The notes beneath the pieces are model-generated. The model saw nothing but the letters and a program-made list of their open reading frames with translations, was not told the DNA's origin and did no database searches. A stretch of DNA of 46,560 bases from Arthrobacter sp. Soil736 (lineage in GTDB: Bacteria; Actinomycetota; Actinomycetes; Actinomycetales; Micrococcaceae), in the NCBI RefSeq assembly GCF_001428005.1, contig NZ_LMSB01000001.1, forward strand, positions 451,896-498,455, read 5' to 3'. Below are positions 22,985 to 31,884 of the stretch, piece by piece (position 1 is the stretch's first letter; each line of letters starts with the position of its first letter). A program made the position numbers and the translations under genes.

Positions 22985-24441
22985 CAACGGACCTGCGGGG
23001 ATGAGGCCATCTGCCGGGCGTCGGACTCGCTTGCTGCGTCCTTCAGGTCCTTCTCCGCCTGCTGTGCGCCGGTCAGGAAGAGGTTCCGCTTGAAGGTCTC
23101 GGGTGCCAGCCAGACCGAGACCATGCTGATCGCGGCGCCAACCATGACGTATCCGGCCACCAGGGGCCAGTTGGTGCCGTTTTCTCCGGCCAGCATCGTG
23201 GCGATGAACGGCGTCAGTCCGCCGGCCAGGATGGAGGCGATTTCACGCCCCGCGGCGGCGCCGCTGTAGCGGCGGTCCGCCGGGAACAGCTCGGCGAAGA
23301 ACGCGGGCTGGATGGAGTTGATCGCATTGTGTCCGACGTTCAGAACCAGAACGTAGCCAAGCAGGATCAGGGCGAAGACCCCGCTGTGCAGCAGCCCGAA
23401 GAAGGGGAACGCCATGACGAACACGACGGCGGAGCCGAAGAAGTAGACAGGCCGGCGCCCGATGCGGTCAGAGAGCTTGGCGAACAGGCCGTGCGCGGGG
23501 AAGGACAGGATGGCCATGATGAAGATGGCCAAGGTGAGCTGTTCCTTGGGGATGCCCAGGTTCTTGGGGCCGTAGGACAGCGCGAAGACGGTGAGCAGGA
23601 AGTAGGGGAGCGCTTCAGCGAACCGCAGTCCCAGAATCAGCAGGAGGTTACGCCAGTCATCAAGGAAGACGCTGGCCAGCGGTCCGCGTGCCGGCTTCGC
23701 GCCGGCCTTGGCAGGCTCTGCCGTGGCCGAACCGGTGTTGGCGGCGTCGATGCGTGAGGCTTCGGCTGCTCTGGCGGCCACTGCCTCTGTGAATACCGGG
23801 CTTTCCTTGAGGCTGCGGCGCATGTACATGCCGACCCCGAGCACAACTGCGGAGAGCAGGAAGGGGATCCGCCAGCCCCAGGCAATCTGGTCGGCCTGGG
23901 GGAGCAGGAAGACCAGGCCGAAGACGCCGGTGATGAGGATCTGTGCGGAGAACCCGCCGGTGTTGGGCCAGGCGCTGAAGAACCCGCGCCGGTTCTGGGG
24001 TGCGGATTCGAGCACGATGATCATGGAGCCGCCCCATTCGCCGCCGACGGCGAAGCCCTGGACCAGCCGGAGCAGGACGAGGATGATGGGCGCCCAGATG
24101 CCGATCACGTCGTAGCCGGGAATGAGGCCGATCAGGAACGTGCACAGGCCCATGATGCCCAGGGTCAGGATCAGGGTGGACTTGCGGCCCACGGTATCGC
24201 CGCGGCGCCCAAAGAACATGCCGCCCAGGGGCCGGGCAAGGAACCCGACGGCAAAGGTTCCGAAGGCCGCGAGGGTGCCTACAAAGCCGTCAGCGCTGGG
24301 GAAGAACACGTGCGGGAAGGCAATGGCTGCCGCGGTTCCGTAAACGAGGAAGTCATAGTACTCCAGCGTGTTGCCGATGAAGCTTGAAGCCGTGACTTTG
24401 CGGACGTACTTCTTCTCCGCCGCGGTCTGAATGGTGCTCAT
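22984..24441 (-). CDS. MFS transporter, MHS (ShiA/KgtP-like) type
   Basis: Proton symporter of 485 residues. The N-terminal FIGNTLEYYDFLVYGTAAAIAFP and LARPLGGMFFGRRGDTVGRKSTLILTLGIMG are MHS hallmarks, and GFAVGGEWGGSMIIVLE follows. A long hydrophilic loop of about 40 residues rich in Ala and Lys lies mid-protein. These carriers import organic acids. It starts 33 bases after the DapA-family gene and is coupled to the sialidase-fold gene. This region thus has a second import route besides the ABC system at 16704-19890, possibly for a related acid form of the sugar. Confidence 0.9.
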   Translation of the reverse strand: MSTIQTAAEKKYVRKVTASSFIGNTLEYYDFLVYGTAAAIAFPHVFFPSADGFVGTLAAFGTFAVGFLARPLGGMFFGRRGDTVGRKSTLILTLGIMGLCTFLIGLIPGYDVIGIWAPIILVLLRLVQGFAVGGEWGGSMIIVLESAPQNRRGFFSAWPNTGGFSAQILITGVFGLVFLLPQADQIAWGWRIPFLLSAVVLGVGMYMRRSLKESPVFTEAVAARAAEASRIDAANTGSATAEPAKAGAKPARGPLASVFLDDWRNLLLILGLRFAEALPYFLLTVFALSYGPKNLGIPKEQLTLAIFIMAILSFPAHGLFAKLSDRIGRRPVYFFGSAVVFVMAFPFFGLLHSGVFALILLGYVLVLNVGHNAINSIQPAFFAELFPADRRYSGAAAGREIASILAGGLTPFIATMLAGENGTNWPLVAGYVMVGAAISMVSVWLAPETFKRNLFLTGAQQAEKDLKDAASESDARQMASSPQVR

Positions 24442-24474
24442 AGTTAATCGTCCTTGATTGAGAGCGGGTCTGGT

Positions 24475-25356
24475 TTATCGTGAAGCCACCGCATTGATGC
24501 GGTCAATGGCGGAGGCAATGTCCTGCTGGAGCCCCGGTGCGACGGCGTCAATGCTCATGCGGACAGTACCGCCGGGCAGGCCCCGGTGGGTGATGCCGAA
24601 TTTCAGGGCGGCAATGCTGGGACCCAGCAGCGGCACAAGAGTTTCTATGTCTGCCTGGGCCGCGGCCGCGGCTGCTGCATCGTTTGTGCGGACGGCCTCC
24701 CTGTAGGCAGCCCACGGCTCGGGGCAGACGGCTGAGACCCCTGACACCGTGCCCTGGCCGCCCAGGGCGAGGATGCTGGGAAGGTCGGCGTCATTTCCTG
24801 ACCACAGTCGGAACCCTTCCGGGGCGGCAGCCAGGTACTCGCGGACACGCTTGGAAGCGGCGCCCGAGACCTTGATGCCGTCAATGCCTGCCTCTGCGAT
24901 CAGGGCTGGCAGATCCCCTGGCTGGACGTCCGTTCCGGCAACCTCGGGGAAGACGTACGCGTACAGGCTGTCTTGGCCGGCAGCACCCCGGAGGGCCTTG
25001 TAGTACGCCGCGACGCCGGCGGGGGATGCGGTGAGGAAGTACGGCGTGATTGCCGCGAACCGCTGCGCCCCGATCTCCTTGGCTGACAGCAAAAGGCTTA
25101 CGGCCTGCTGCGCCGACGGCGCTCCCACGTGGGCAACGACGCGCTCGGGACCGAAGATCGCGAGGGACTCGCGGATGACCTCGATCCGCTCGCCATCGGT
25201 CAGCGCCGGGAATTCGCCCGTAGTTCCGGCGGCGAAGACGCCGTCCACCAGGGGGCTCAGCCGCTCAAGGTTGCTCCGCAGGGCAGGAAGGTCCAGGATC
25301 CCGTCCTGCGTGAAGGGGGTGGGAACGGCGGAGAGGATTTCGGGAACTGTGGTCAT
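24475..25356 (-). CDS. DapA/NanA-family lyase (2-keto-3-deoxy-acid aldolase-like)
   Basis: Class I aldolase-type TIM barrel of 293 residues. It shows GTTGE (44-48), Y134 in the YxFP motif and the Schiff-base lysine K162 in GIKVSG. The lysine is certain. The sequence is not that of lysine-pathway DapA (the usual YNxPxRT reads YVFPEVAG), so a catabolic aldolase or dehydratase acting on a 2-keto-3-deoxy sugar acid is more likely. N-acetylneuraminate lyase is possible given the sialidase-fold gene in the same operon, but I see no specific support. First gene of the operon behind the operator at 25399-25413. Confidence 0.86.
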   Translation of the reverse strand: MTTVPEILSAVPTPFTQDGILDLPALRSNLERLSPLVDGVFAAGTTGEFPALTDGERIEVIRESLAIFGPERVVAHVGAPSAQQAVSLLLSAKEIGAQRFAAITPYFLTASPAGVAAYYKALRGAAGQDSLYAYVFPEVAGTDVQPGDLPALIAEAGIDGIKVSGAASKRVREYLAAAPEGFRLWSGNDADLPSILALGGQGTVSGVSAVCPEPWAAYREAVRTNDAAAAAAAQADIETLVPLLGPSIAALKFGITHRGLPGGTVRMSIDAVAPGLQQDIASAIDRINAVASR

Positions 25357-25398
25357 GGATTGACTCCATTGTCTGAGAGAAGGAACAAGTCATATTCT

Positions 25399-25413
25399 CG
25401 TTAACCGTTAACG
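25399..25413. promoter_or_regulatory. GntR operator-like palindrome before the DapA-family gene
   Basis: CGTTAAC-C-GTTAACG, perfect 7-1-7 inverted repeat, extended by outer TTCT/AGAA arms. About 43 bases before the ATG at 25356. Confidence 0.82.
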
Positions 25414-25503
25414 GAGAACGATAGGCCCACCATACACGCGCTCCCGGCAGTGCGCCACAGGTGACTTTCTGAATTGCCTGGTCCGCCACGGAGGGCATGA
25501 GAA

Positions 25504-25529
25504 AAGGCCGCCCACGGAGGGGCGGCCTT
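25504..25529 (-). terminator. Terminator of GntR 2
   Basis: Stem AAGGCCGCCC (25504-25513) pairs perfectly with GGGCGGCCTT (25520-25529), loop of six. Read on the minus strand it ends in CCTTTTC. It lies 30 bases past the GntR 2 stop and insulates the operator of the DapA-family operon. Confidence 0.82.
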
Positions 25530-25558
25530 CAGTTGGGCAGCATGCTGCGCTCCGGATC

Positions 25559-26239
25559 TTAGGTCGAGGCGGCCTCAAGTTGCAGCCAGAAGGGTTCGAG
25601 TGCGGTGGTCATGCGGTGCTGGGAGCCCGCAAGGTGCTCCTCCAGCCGGGCCGTGAGCTCGGGCAGCTTGGTCCCCTTGGCCAGGTCCAGAAGCACGGCG
25701 TGGTCGTCAGCTGAAGGGCGGAGGTCGACGTCCTGTTCATTGGTGACGTCGAGCATGGCGCCGAAGGTGGGGCGGTACTGCTCCCACATGGACTGCAGGC
25801 GCGAATGGCCTGAGAGTCGGTAGAAAGTGCCGTGGAACGCCAGGTCATGTTCGGCGAAGGTGTGCCAGTCCCGCTTGGCCGCAGCGGCATACATGGCATC
25901 GAGCTCTGCCTCCGATGCGCTCCACCCGCCAGCTCCGGTGCGCTCGGCCGCCAGCTTCATGGCCAGCTTTTCCATGGAGGTGCGCAGCGAGTACAGCTCC
26001 TCAACATCGGTGCGGGAGAAGCCGCGGACAAAGAACCCGCGACGGCGGTCGTCGAGGAGCCCTTCGGAACTGAGGATCTTCAGCGCATCGCGGACCGGCC
26101 CGCGGCTCACGTCATATGTTTCGGCCAGCGTGTCTTCCACAAGGTGGCTGCCAACCGCCAGCTCGCCGCGGATGATGTTGCGCCGGAGTTGGTCGGCGAG
26201 CCGTTCGCCCATCGTCGCAAGACGCAGATTCGACTGCAC
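25559..26239 (-). CDS. GntR/FCD-family regulator 2
   Basis: Regulator of 226 residues with the winged-helix segment LVEDTLAETYDVSRGPVRDALKILSSEGLL and an FCD domain carrying the likely metal ligands (EHDLAFHGTFY, DDHAVLL, EEHLAGSQHRM). The GTG start at 26239 has AAGGA seven bases upstream. It is divergent from the ribokinase-like gene, and a perfect 19-bp palindrome (26336-26354) lies between them. It is paralogous to GntR 1. One or both probably repress three operons sharing the CGTTAAC-N-GTTAACG site. FCD regulators usually respond to a carboxylated metabolite of the pathway. Confidence 0.91.
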   Translation of the reverse strand: MQSNLRLATMGERLADQLRRNIIRGELAVGSHLVEDTLAETYDVSRGPVRDALKILSSEGLLDDRRRGFFVRGFSRTDVEELYSLRTSMEKLAMKLAAERTGAGGWSASEAELDAMYAAAAKRDWHTFAEHDLAFHGTFYRLSGHSRLQSMWEQYRPTFGAMLDVTNEQDVDLRPSADDHAVLLDLAKGTKLPELTARLEEHLAGSQHRMTTALEPFWLQLEAAST

Positions 26240-26335
26240 TGACTTTCCTTCGATCGGAGTTGCTGGTCCTTCTATTCTGCCCCACCAGCAGGGCCGGGGC
26301 CGCTCCTTGCGTCATGCGCCGCCCTGCCCTACAGT

Positions 26336-26354
26336 TTCGTTAACGGTTAACGAA
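26336..26354. promoter_or_regulatory. GntR operator, perfect 19-bp palindrome
   Basis: TTCGTTAACGGTTAACGAA, nine-base arms around a single central G. It sits between divergent GntR 2 and the ribokinase-like gene, 53 bases before the kinase GTG. Best copy of the motif. Confidence 0.88.
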
Positions 26355-26406
26355 CGCTGACGTTTCGACGGGGCGAGCGGTTTCCCCTCAGCGAAAGGAC
26401 AGCGCA

Positions 26407-27321
26407 GTGACGCGTATTGCAGTAGTTGGCAGCATCAACATGGATCTTGTGGCGGTGACAAAGCGCAGACCGCTGCCTGGTGAAACTGTGACCGGAGATG
26501 AGTTCTTCACCATGCCCGGGGGTAAAGGGCTGAATCAGGCGGTCGCTGCCGCCAGGGCCGGCGCCGACGTCTCGTTGTTGGGAGCGGTCGGATCGGACGC
26601 CTTTGGCGCCGAGGTGGTGGCCGCGCTCGCCGGCCTCGGAGTGCCCACAGGCGGCATCACCCAGCAACCGGGAAGCACCGGCGTCGCCCACATTGTCGTG
26701 GATGGTGATGCCCGAAACTCCATCATCGTCATTCCCGGCGCAAATGGGCTCATGACGTCCTTGACCGGTTCCCAGCAGGAGGCAATTCGGACGTCTGACG
26801 TGCTGCTCCTCCAGCAGGAACTGCCGCTGTCCATCGTTGAGGAGGCCGCCGAGTATGCGGCCGCACACGGCGTGGCCGTCGTTCTGACCCCCGCCCCCGT
26901 CCGGACACCCAGCCGCAGGATGCTCAGCATTGTTGATGTCCTCGTGCCCAATGAGCACGAGGCGCTGGAGCTGTGTACGCAGCTCGGCGAGGAGGCCGCA
27001 GATCCACTGGACGCCGCCGGGATCCTGGCGCGCTATGTGAAATCAGTGGTGGTCACGCTGGGGGACAAAGGTGCCGTCTGGATTGAACAAAACATCCGGC
27101 ATCACGTGCCGGCAGTAGCCGTGGACGCCGTGGATACCACCGCGGCAGGGGACACCTTCGTGGGCGTCCTGGCCGCCGTCGGGCTCGCGGACGGCCGGCC
27201 GACGGCGGCGGGATTGCAGCTAGCCTCCGCGGCTGCTGCGCTGGCCTGCCAGCGCAGGGGCGCCTCATCGTCCATGCCCACGTTGCAGGAGATCAACGAT
27301 TTCATGGCGGAGGCAAAGTGA
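26407..27321 (+). CDS. PfkB-family carbohydrate kinase (ribokinase-like)
   Basis: Kinase of 304 residues. GSINMDLV and PGGKGLNQAVAAARAG form the N-terminal PfkB signature. DTTAAGDTF near residue 240 carries the catalytic aspartate and anion hole, in the form typical of ribokinases. It phosphorylates a sugar, probably a pentose or a ketose, with ATP. The GTG at 26407 follows AAAGGA. Its stop overlaps the GTG of the FGGY kinase by four bases, so two sugar kinases are made in a fixed ratio, which is unusual unless they act on two different intermediates. Ribose specificity is not assured without an rbs transporter. Confidence 0.85.
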   Translation: MTRIAVVGSINMDLVAVTKRRPLPGETVTGDEFFTMPGGKGLNQAVAAARAGADVSLLGAVGSDAFGAEVVAALAGLGVPTGGITQQPGSTGVAHIVVDGDARNSIIVIPGANGLMTSLTGSQQEAIRTSDVLLLQQELPLSIVEEAAEYAAAHGVAVVLTPAPVRTPSRRMLSIVDVLVPNEHEALELCTQLGEEAADPLDAAGILARYVKSVVVTLGDKGAVWIEQNIRHHVPAVAVDAVDTTAAGDTFVGVLAAVGLADGRPTAAGLQLASAAAALACQRRGASSSMPTLQEINDFMAEAK

Positions 27322-28793
27322 AGACGAAGGCCGTTTTCGGCATTGACATCGGGACCGGAAGTTCGAAGGCCATTCTCACCACGCTGGACGGGACGGTGAT
27401 CCGGAGTGCGAGCAGACAGCACAGCGTCCTGGTGCCCGAACCCGGAATGGCTGAAATGGACGCCGCAATGTGGTGGCACGAGCTGACCGGTATGGCGCGC
27501 GAGCTTCTCGCTGACGGCGGTGTCGACGTCGTCGCCGCGGGCGTCAGCGGAATGGGACCCTGCGTCCTGGTCACGGACGGGAGCAACACGCCGCTTCGGA
27601 ACGCGATTCTGTACGGCATCGATGTACGGGCCATCGCCCAGATCGAGCAGCTCACCGCGGAATGCGGCGGAACCGCTGAATTGCTCAAGCGCTGCGGGTC
27701 CGCCCTGTCCACTCAAGCCGTTGGACCGAAGCTGCGCTGGCTGGCCGACAACGAACCTGAAGTCTTCGCCCGGGCACGCCGGCTCTACATGCCGGCGTCG
27801 TGGCTGGCGCACAAGCTCACGGGGGCCTATGTCCTGGACCATCACTCCGCCAGCCAATCGACTCCGCTTTATGACACGCAGTCGCAGGAATGGTACGCAC
27901 CCTTCTCGGCGCTGGTGGCCCCGGACATCGAGCTTCCGGAACTGCTCTGGCCCTCCGACGTCGCCGGCCACATCACGGCCGAGGCAGCGGCGGCGTCGGG
28001 ACTTCCCGAAGGGATCCCCGTCGTCACCGGGACCATCGACGCCTGGACGGAGGCCGTCAGCGTGGGCGCCCAGGGGGTCGGGGACCTCATGCTGATGTAC
28101 GGCACCACCATGTTCCTCATCAACACCGTGGCCTCGGCGGTCAGCAGCGAGGGCCTGTGGGGGACCGTCGGCGCCTTCAAGGGAACACGGAACCTGGCCG
28201 GGGGCATGGCAACCTCCGGCGCAATCACCGGCTGGCTCCGGCAGCTGTGCGGAGACGCGGACTACGCCGAACTCCTGGAGCTGGCCGCAGCGTCCGGCAC
28301 CGGCGCACGTGGACTGCTGATGCTTCCCTACTTCGCCGGGGAACGCACTCCTATAGCCGATCCCTATGCACGCGGCGTGATTGCGGGGCTGAGGACGGAT
28401 CACGGGCGGGGAGACCTCTACCGGGCCGCATTGGAAGCCACCGCGTTCGGCGTGCGGCACAACGTCGATGCCATCGAGGCCGCAGGGGGCGATATCCGGC
28501 GGATCGTGGCCGTCGGCGGCGGGACGCAGGGAGGACTCTGGACACAGATCGTCTCCGACGTCACCGGACTTCCGCAGGTCATCCCCAGCGTGACAGTCGG
28601 CGCCAGCTTCGGTGCCGCCTTCCTGGCAGCCGGCGCGATGGGCCCGGCGGAAATCTCAGAATGGAATCCGCCGGCGGGCATCGTCGAGCCGGAACCCGGC
28701 GCGCATGCCCGGTACAGCGAGCTCTACGAGCTGTACCTCGAGCTGTATCCCGCCACGAAGAACATCGTCCACAGGCTCGCAGGGCGAGGCTGA
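27318..28793 (+). CDS. FGGY-family carbohydrate kinase (xylulokinase/fuculokinase-like)
   Basis: Kinase of 491 residues with the two actin-like ATPase domains of the FGGY family. The N-terminal phosphate loop is GIDIGTGSSKAIL, MAEMDAAMWWHEL follows, and the C-terminal domain carries IVAVGGGTQGGLWTQIVSDVTG. Xylulokinase and L-fuculokinase are the nearest named types. It is coupled to the ribokinase-like gene (GTGA overlap) and followed 48 bases later by the fucose-isomerase-like gene. An aldose-to-ketulose isomerase followed by ketulose phosphorylation is the likely order. The exact sugar cannot be read from the sequence. Confidence 0.87.
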   Translation: MKTKAVFGIDIGTGSSKAILTTLDGTVIRSASRQHSVLVPEPGMAEMDAAMWWHELTGMARELLADGGVDVVAAGVSGMGPCVLVTDGSNTPLRNAILYGIDVRAIAQIEQLTAECGGTAELLKRCGSALSTQAVGPKLRWLADNEPEVFARARRLYMPASWLAHKLTGAYVLDHHSASQSTPLYDTQSQEWYAPFSALVAPDIELPELLWPSDVAGHITAEAAAASGLPEGIPVVTGTIDAWTEAVSVGAQGVGDLMLMYGTTMFLINTVASAVSSEGLWGTVGAFKGTRNLAGGMATSGAITGWLRQLCGDADYAELLELAAASGTGARGLLMLPYFAGERTPIADPYARGVIAGLRTDHGRGDLYRAALEATAFGVRHNVDAIEAAGGDIRRIVAVGGGTQGGLWTQIVSDVTGLPQVIPSVTVGASFGAAFLAAGAMGPAEISEWNPPAGIVEPEPGAHARYSELYELYLELYPATKNIVHRLAGRG

Positions 28794-28841
28794 CCTGCCC
28801 GCGTGAAACCGGCATCGTATTTCAACGAAAGGTACTACCCC

Positions 28842-30476
28842 ATGACCGATTACGCCTTCCCGGAAGCCCTCACGCTGCCCCAGGCCACCGACCGGACTGT
28901 CTACACCCTCGCCAGCGGCGACCTGAGGCTCAGCGCCAACACCAGCTGCTGGGCCGCCCAGCAGCAGCTCGAGCAGGACTTTTCCGCCGCCGTCGAAAGC
29001 TTGGGGTTCTCGGTGGAGCGGGCCCACGGGGTCAACCCCGCCACCGGTCACGGCCTCATCGACAGCCAGCGAATGGGCATGGATGTTTTCAGGAACATCC
29101 CGCCCACGGCCCCCATTGTGGTGGTGGAAGCGGTGTGGCAGTACTCGCACCACGTCCTCGCCGGCCTCCGGAGCCATCAGGGCCCCATCCTGATCGTCGC
29201 GAACTGGTCCGGGCAGTTCCCGGGTCTCGTCGGGCTCCTCAACCTCGCCGGGTCGCTGACCAAGGCAGGGGTGGAGTACTCCGCCCTCTGGAGCGAAGAC
29301 TTCACCGACGACTGGGCATTGGGCAACCTCAAGGAGTGGCTGACGAGTGGCCGCATCGTGCACGACGAGTTCCACGTGCGTGACCTCCCCGCGCTGCCCG
29401 ACACGGATGAAACGCGCCTTGGGCGGGCACTGGCCCGGCAGCTGAAGGAGGAGAAGGCCATCATCGGCATCTTCGACGAGGGCTGCATGGGGATGTACAA
29501 CGCCATCATCGATGACGAGATGCTCAACCCGCTGGGAATCTACAAGGAACGCCTTTCGCAAAGCGCGCTGTTCGCCGAAATGAACCAGGTCAGCGATGAC
29601 GAGGCCGAGGCAGTCAAGACTTGGCTCGACGACGCCGGATTCACCTTCCACTTCGGCACCGATGAAGCCACCGAACTGACCGCTGCCCAGGTTCGGAGCC
29701 AGTTCAAGATGTACATCGCGGCCGTACGGCTCGCCGACGACTTCGGCGCCGACGCGATCGGAATTCAGTACCAGCAAGGACTCAAGGACCTCGTGCCGGC
29801 GTCCGACCTCGCGGAGGGCCTGCTGAACAACGTTCAGCGCCCGCCGGTGCTTTCCCGCGACGGTTCCCGCGAACTCTTCGAAGGCCGCGCACTGCCGCAC
29901 TTCAACGAGGTGGACGAGGGCGTGGCCGTCGACGCGCTGGTGACCAACCGGATTTGGACGGCAATGGGCCTTGACCCGGCCAACACACTGCATGATGTCC
30001 GCTGGGGCGAGGAATACGACGGCGAATTTGTCTGGGTGTTCGAGATCTCCGGATCGGTGCCGGCATCCCACAACGGCGGCTACGACAAGTCGTACTCAAT
30101 GCGCCAGCCGGCCATGTTCTTCCCGAAGGGCGGCGGCACGCTGTCCGGTGTCTCGAAGCCGGGGGAGATCGTGTGGTCCCGGGTGTTCATCATGGACGGC
30201 GAACTGCACCTGGACCTCGGACGGGGCCACGTGGTCCAGCTCCCGGCGGAGGAAACGCAGCGGCGCCTGAACGCAACCGATCCGCAGTGGCCCATCATGC
30301 ATGCGGTGCTGAACGGCGTGAGCCGCGACCAGCTGATGGCCCGGCACAAGGCCAACCACGCCCAGGTGGTCTACGCTCCGGATGCCGAGACAGCCGACAA
30401 GGCGCTGGCCGCAAAGGCTGCCTTCTTCGAGGAACTCGGCGTGAAGGTCCACCTGTGCGGCGACGTTTCCCTCTGA
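28842..30476 (+). CDS. L-fucose/L-arabinose isomerase-like protein
   Basis: Protein of 544 residues of the fucose/arabinose isomerase fold. The Mn-dependent isomerase landmarks are a [17 protein letters not shown] block and a [20 protein letters not shown] block, which supply the acidic metal ligands, plus a C-terminal histidine region ([20 protein letters not shown]). Such enzymes interconvert aldose and ketose. It is somewhat shorter than E. coli FucI and lacks obvious sequence identity to it outside these blocks, so the substrate may be a different sugar. The ATG at 28842 has AAAGG nine bases upstream. Last gene of the operon controlled by the operator at 26336. Confidence 0.8.
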   Translation: MTDYAFPEALTLPQATDRTVYTLASGDLRLSANTSCWAAQQQLEQDFSAAVESLGFSVERAHGVNPATGHGLIDSQRMGMDVFRNIPPTAPIVVVEAVWQYSHHVLAGLRSHQGPILIVANWSGQFPGLVGLLNLAGSLTKAGVEYSALWSEDFTDDWALGNLKEWLTSGRIVHDEFHVRDLPALPDTDETRLGRALARQLKEEKAIIGIFDEGCMGMYNAIIDDEMLNPLGIYKERLSQSALFAEMNQVSDDEAEAVKTWLDDAGFTFHFGTDEATELTAAQVRSQFKMYIAAVRLADDFGADAIGIQYQQGLKDLVPASDLAEGLLNNVQRPPVLSRDGSRELFEGRALPHFNEVDEGVAVDALVTNRIWTAMGLDPANTLHDVRWGEEYDGEFVWVFEISGSVPASHNGGYDKSYSMRQPAMFFPKGGGTLSGVSKPGEIVWSRVFIMDGELHLDLGRGHVVQLPAEETQRRLNATDPQWPIMHAVLNGVSRDQLMARHKANHAQVVYAPDAETADKALAAKAAFFEELGVKVHLCGDVSL

Positions 30477-30546
30477 CGCATGAGAGAGGGGAACCGACAC
30501 TCAGCAGGGGAAGAGCCATCCCCGGCCGGCGGCAAACGCCGATGAA

Positions 30547-31773
30547 TTAGCCGGACAATGCGGCCGCCTCGCCCCGGGCGGGGCCCCACGGAATGTGGTG
30601 GCCGTATACCCAGTCGAAGCTGTCGGCCGCGCCGCGTGACAGCGAGCGGAAGACCACCCTGAGGGCCAGGTCCTGGAAGACCCGCTGGAACTGGCCCCTG
30701 ATCTTCGGTGCCGCATTCCGGCGCCCCCATTCGACCACCGCCTCGGCCCTGCCGCGGCGCTCCGATTCGTAGCGTGCCAGGGCCGGCGTAATGCCCTCCG
30801 TCCCGACGCCCAGAAGGCCGCCGCCCAGCGTCACGGCATCCTCGATGGCCATGGAGGCGCCCTGGCCCGATGAGGGCGAGGCGGCGTGGGCCGCATCGCC
30901 GACAAGGACCATGCGGCCGCGGTGCCAGCTCGGAATGGTGGGGAAGTCGTAGGTCATGTACGGGGTGATGATGCCGTCCGTGGCTTCAATAATCTGGGCC
31001 ATCAGTGTGCGGTCCCCGGAGACGAGCCCCATCAGCCAGCCCTTGAGTTCGGAAGCGTCCAACTCGGCGGGATTGCCGGAGGACCGCTGCAGCGGGTTGG
31101 CAAACCACCAGATCCTGCCGTCCGGGTCGGGCATGTAGCAGTAGAAGCAGCGCTTGCCGAAGACCATCTTCATCCGTCCGGGCTCAACATCCAGAGCGGG
31201 GCCGAGGCCGGCCGGAACGATCCCGCCGGTATTGAGCAGCGGTATGCTCCTGGGCCGCGGGGATGAAGGCGCAATGAGCGGCCGGACGGCGGAACGCAGT
31301 CCGTCGGCGCCGACCAGGAGGTGACCGGCAGCGGCGGTGCCGTCGCCGAAACGGGCGGTCACGCCGTCGGGCCTTTCCTCGACCGCCTGCAGGCGCTTGC
31401 CGTACTCGATGCGGGCGCCCCGCTCCACCGCCTCGTTGCGGAGCAAGGCGTAGAGCTCCGAGCGGGTCATGGTGCGGGCGGTGGTTCCGTCCGGCAGTGT
31501 GCCTCCGTAATTGAAGTCGGCAAGGTGCCTCCCGGTGCTGCCGAGATACATCGACATGCCCGGCGTGCTGAAGCCCAGGCTGCGGGCGGTGTCCTTCAGG
31601 CCAAGTGTGTCCAGGGCGTCGAAGCCGTTGACGGCGAGGGTCAGGAAGCCGCCCACGCCGTCGGACGGTTCGGGGTAAGCCTCGTAGACCGTGACCGCAT
31701 GACCCGCCTTCCGCAGGGCCAGGGCGGTGGACAGCCCGGAGATCCCGGAGCCGATGACCAGGCAATTCAACAT
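30547..31773 (-). CDS. FAD-dependent monooxygenase
   Basis: Flavoprotein of 408 residues of the aromatic-ring hydroxylase/UbiH type. The Rossmann motif GSGISGLS is at 8-15, followed by the acidic VTVYEAYPEPSDGVGG. The mid-protein FAD/NADPH motif is LLVGADGLRSAVR, and LVGDAAHAASPSSGQGASMAIEDAV binds the ribityl chain. It hydroxylates a small aromatic or related compound using NAD(P)H and oxygen. The ATG at 31773 has GGGGA upstream; longer in-frame versions overlap the marR gene. It is divergent from marR, with paired AT-rich repeats between them, so it is probably repressed by MarR until its substrate appears. Confidence 0.89.
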   Translation of the reverse strand: MLNCLVIGSGISGLSTALALRKAGHAVTVYEAYPEPSDGVGGFLTLAVNGFDALDTLGLKDTARSLGFSTPGMSMYLGSTGRHLADFNYGGTLPDGTTARTMTRSELYALLRNEAVERGARIEYGKRLQAVEERPDGVTARFGDGTAAAGHLLVGADGLRSAVRPLIAPSSPRPRSIPLLNTGGIVPAGLGPALDVEPGRMKMVFGKRCFYCYMPDPDGRIWWFANPLQRSSGNPAELDASELKGWLMGLVSGDRTLMAQIIEATDGIITPYMTYDFPTIPSWHRGRMVLVGDAAHAASPSSGQGASMAIEDAVTLGGGLLGVGTEGITPALARYESERRGRAEAVVEWGRRNAAPKIRGQFQRVFQDLALRVVFRSLSRGAADSFDWVYGHHIPWGPARGEAAALSG

Positions 31774-31789
31774 GGCGGTGTCCCCGCAG

Positions 31790-31870
31790 AAAATTATTTC
31801 GTTCGGATGAAAGAAATATAATTCCCGGGCATGCGCACGGTCAATCCCTTCGGTCAAGCGAAATAATTTT
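31790..31870. promoter_or_regulatory. Paired AT-rich inverted repeats, probable MarR operators
   Basis: AAAATTATTTCG (31790-31801) recurs as its exact reverse complement CGAAATAATTTT (31859-31870). Each 12-mer is itself nearly palindromic (AAATtATTT), which suits two MarR dimer sites flanking the divergent promoters. Confidence 0.75.
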
Positions 31871-31884
31871 GCTAGCCTCGGAGC

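Noticed and set aside
30466..30493. Imperfect hairpin TTTCCCTCT/AGAGGGGAA after the isomerase gene
   Set aside because: Needs a bulge, has a 10-base loop and no T-run; too weak to call a terminator.
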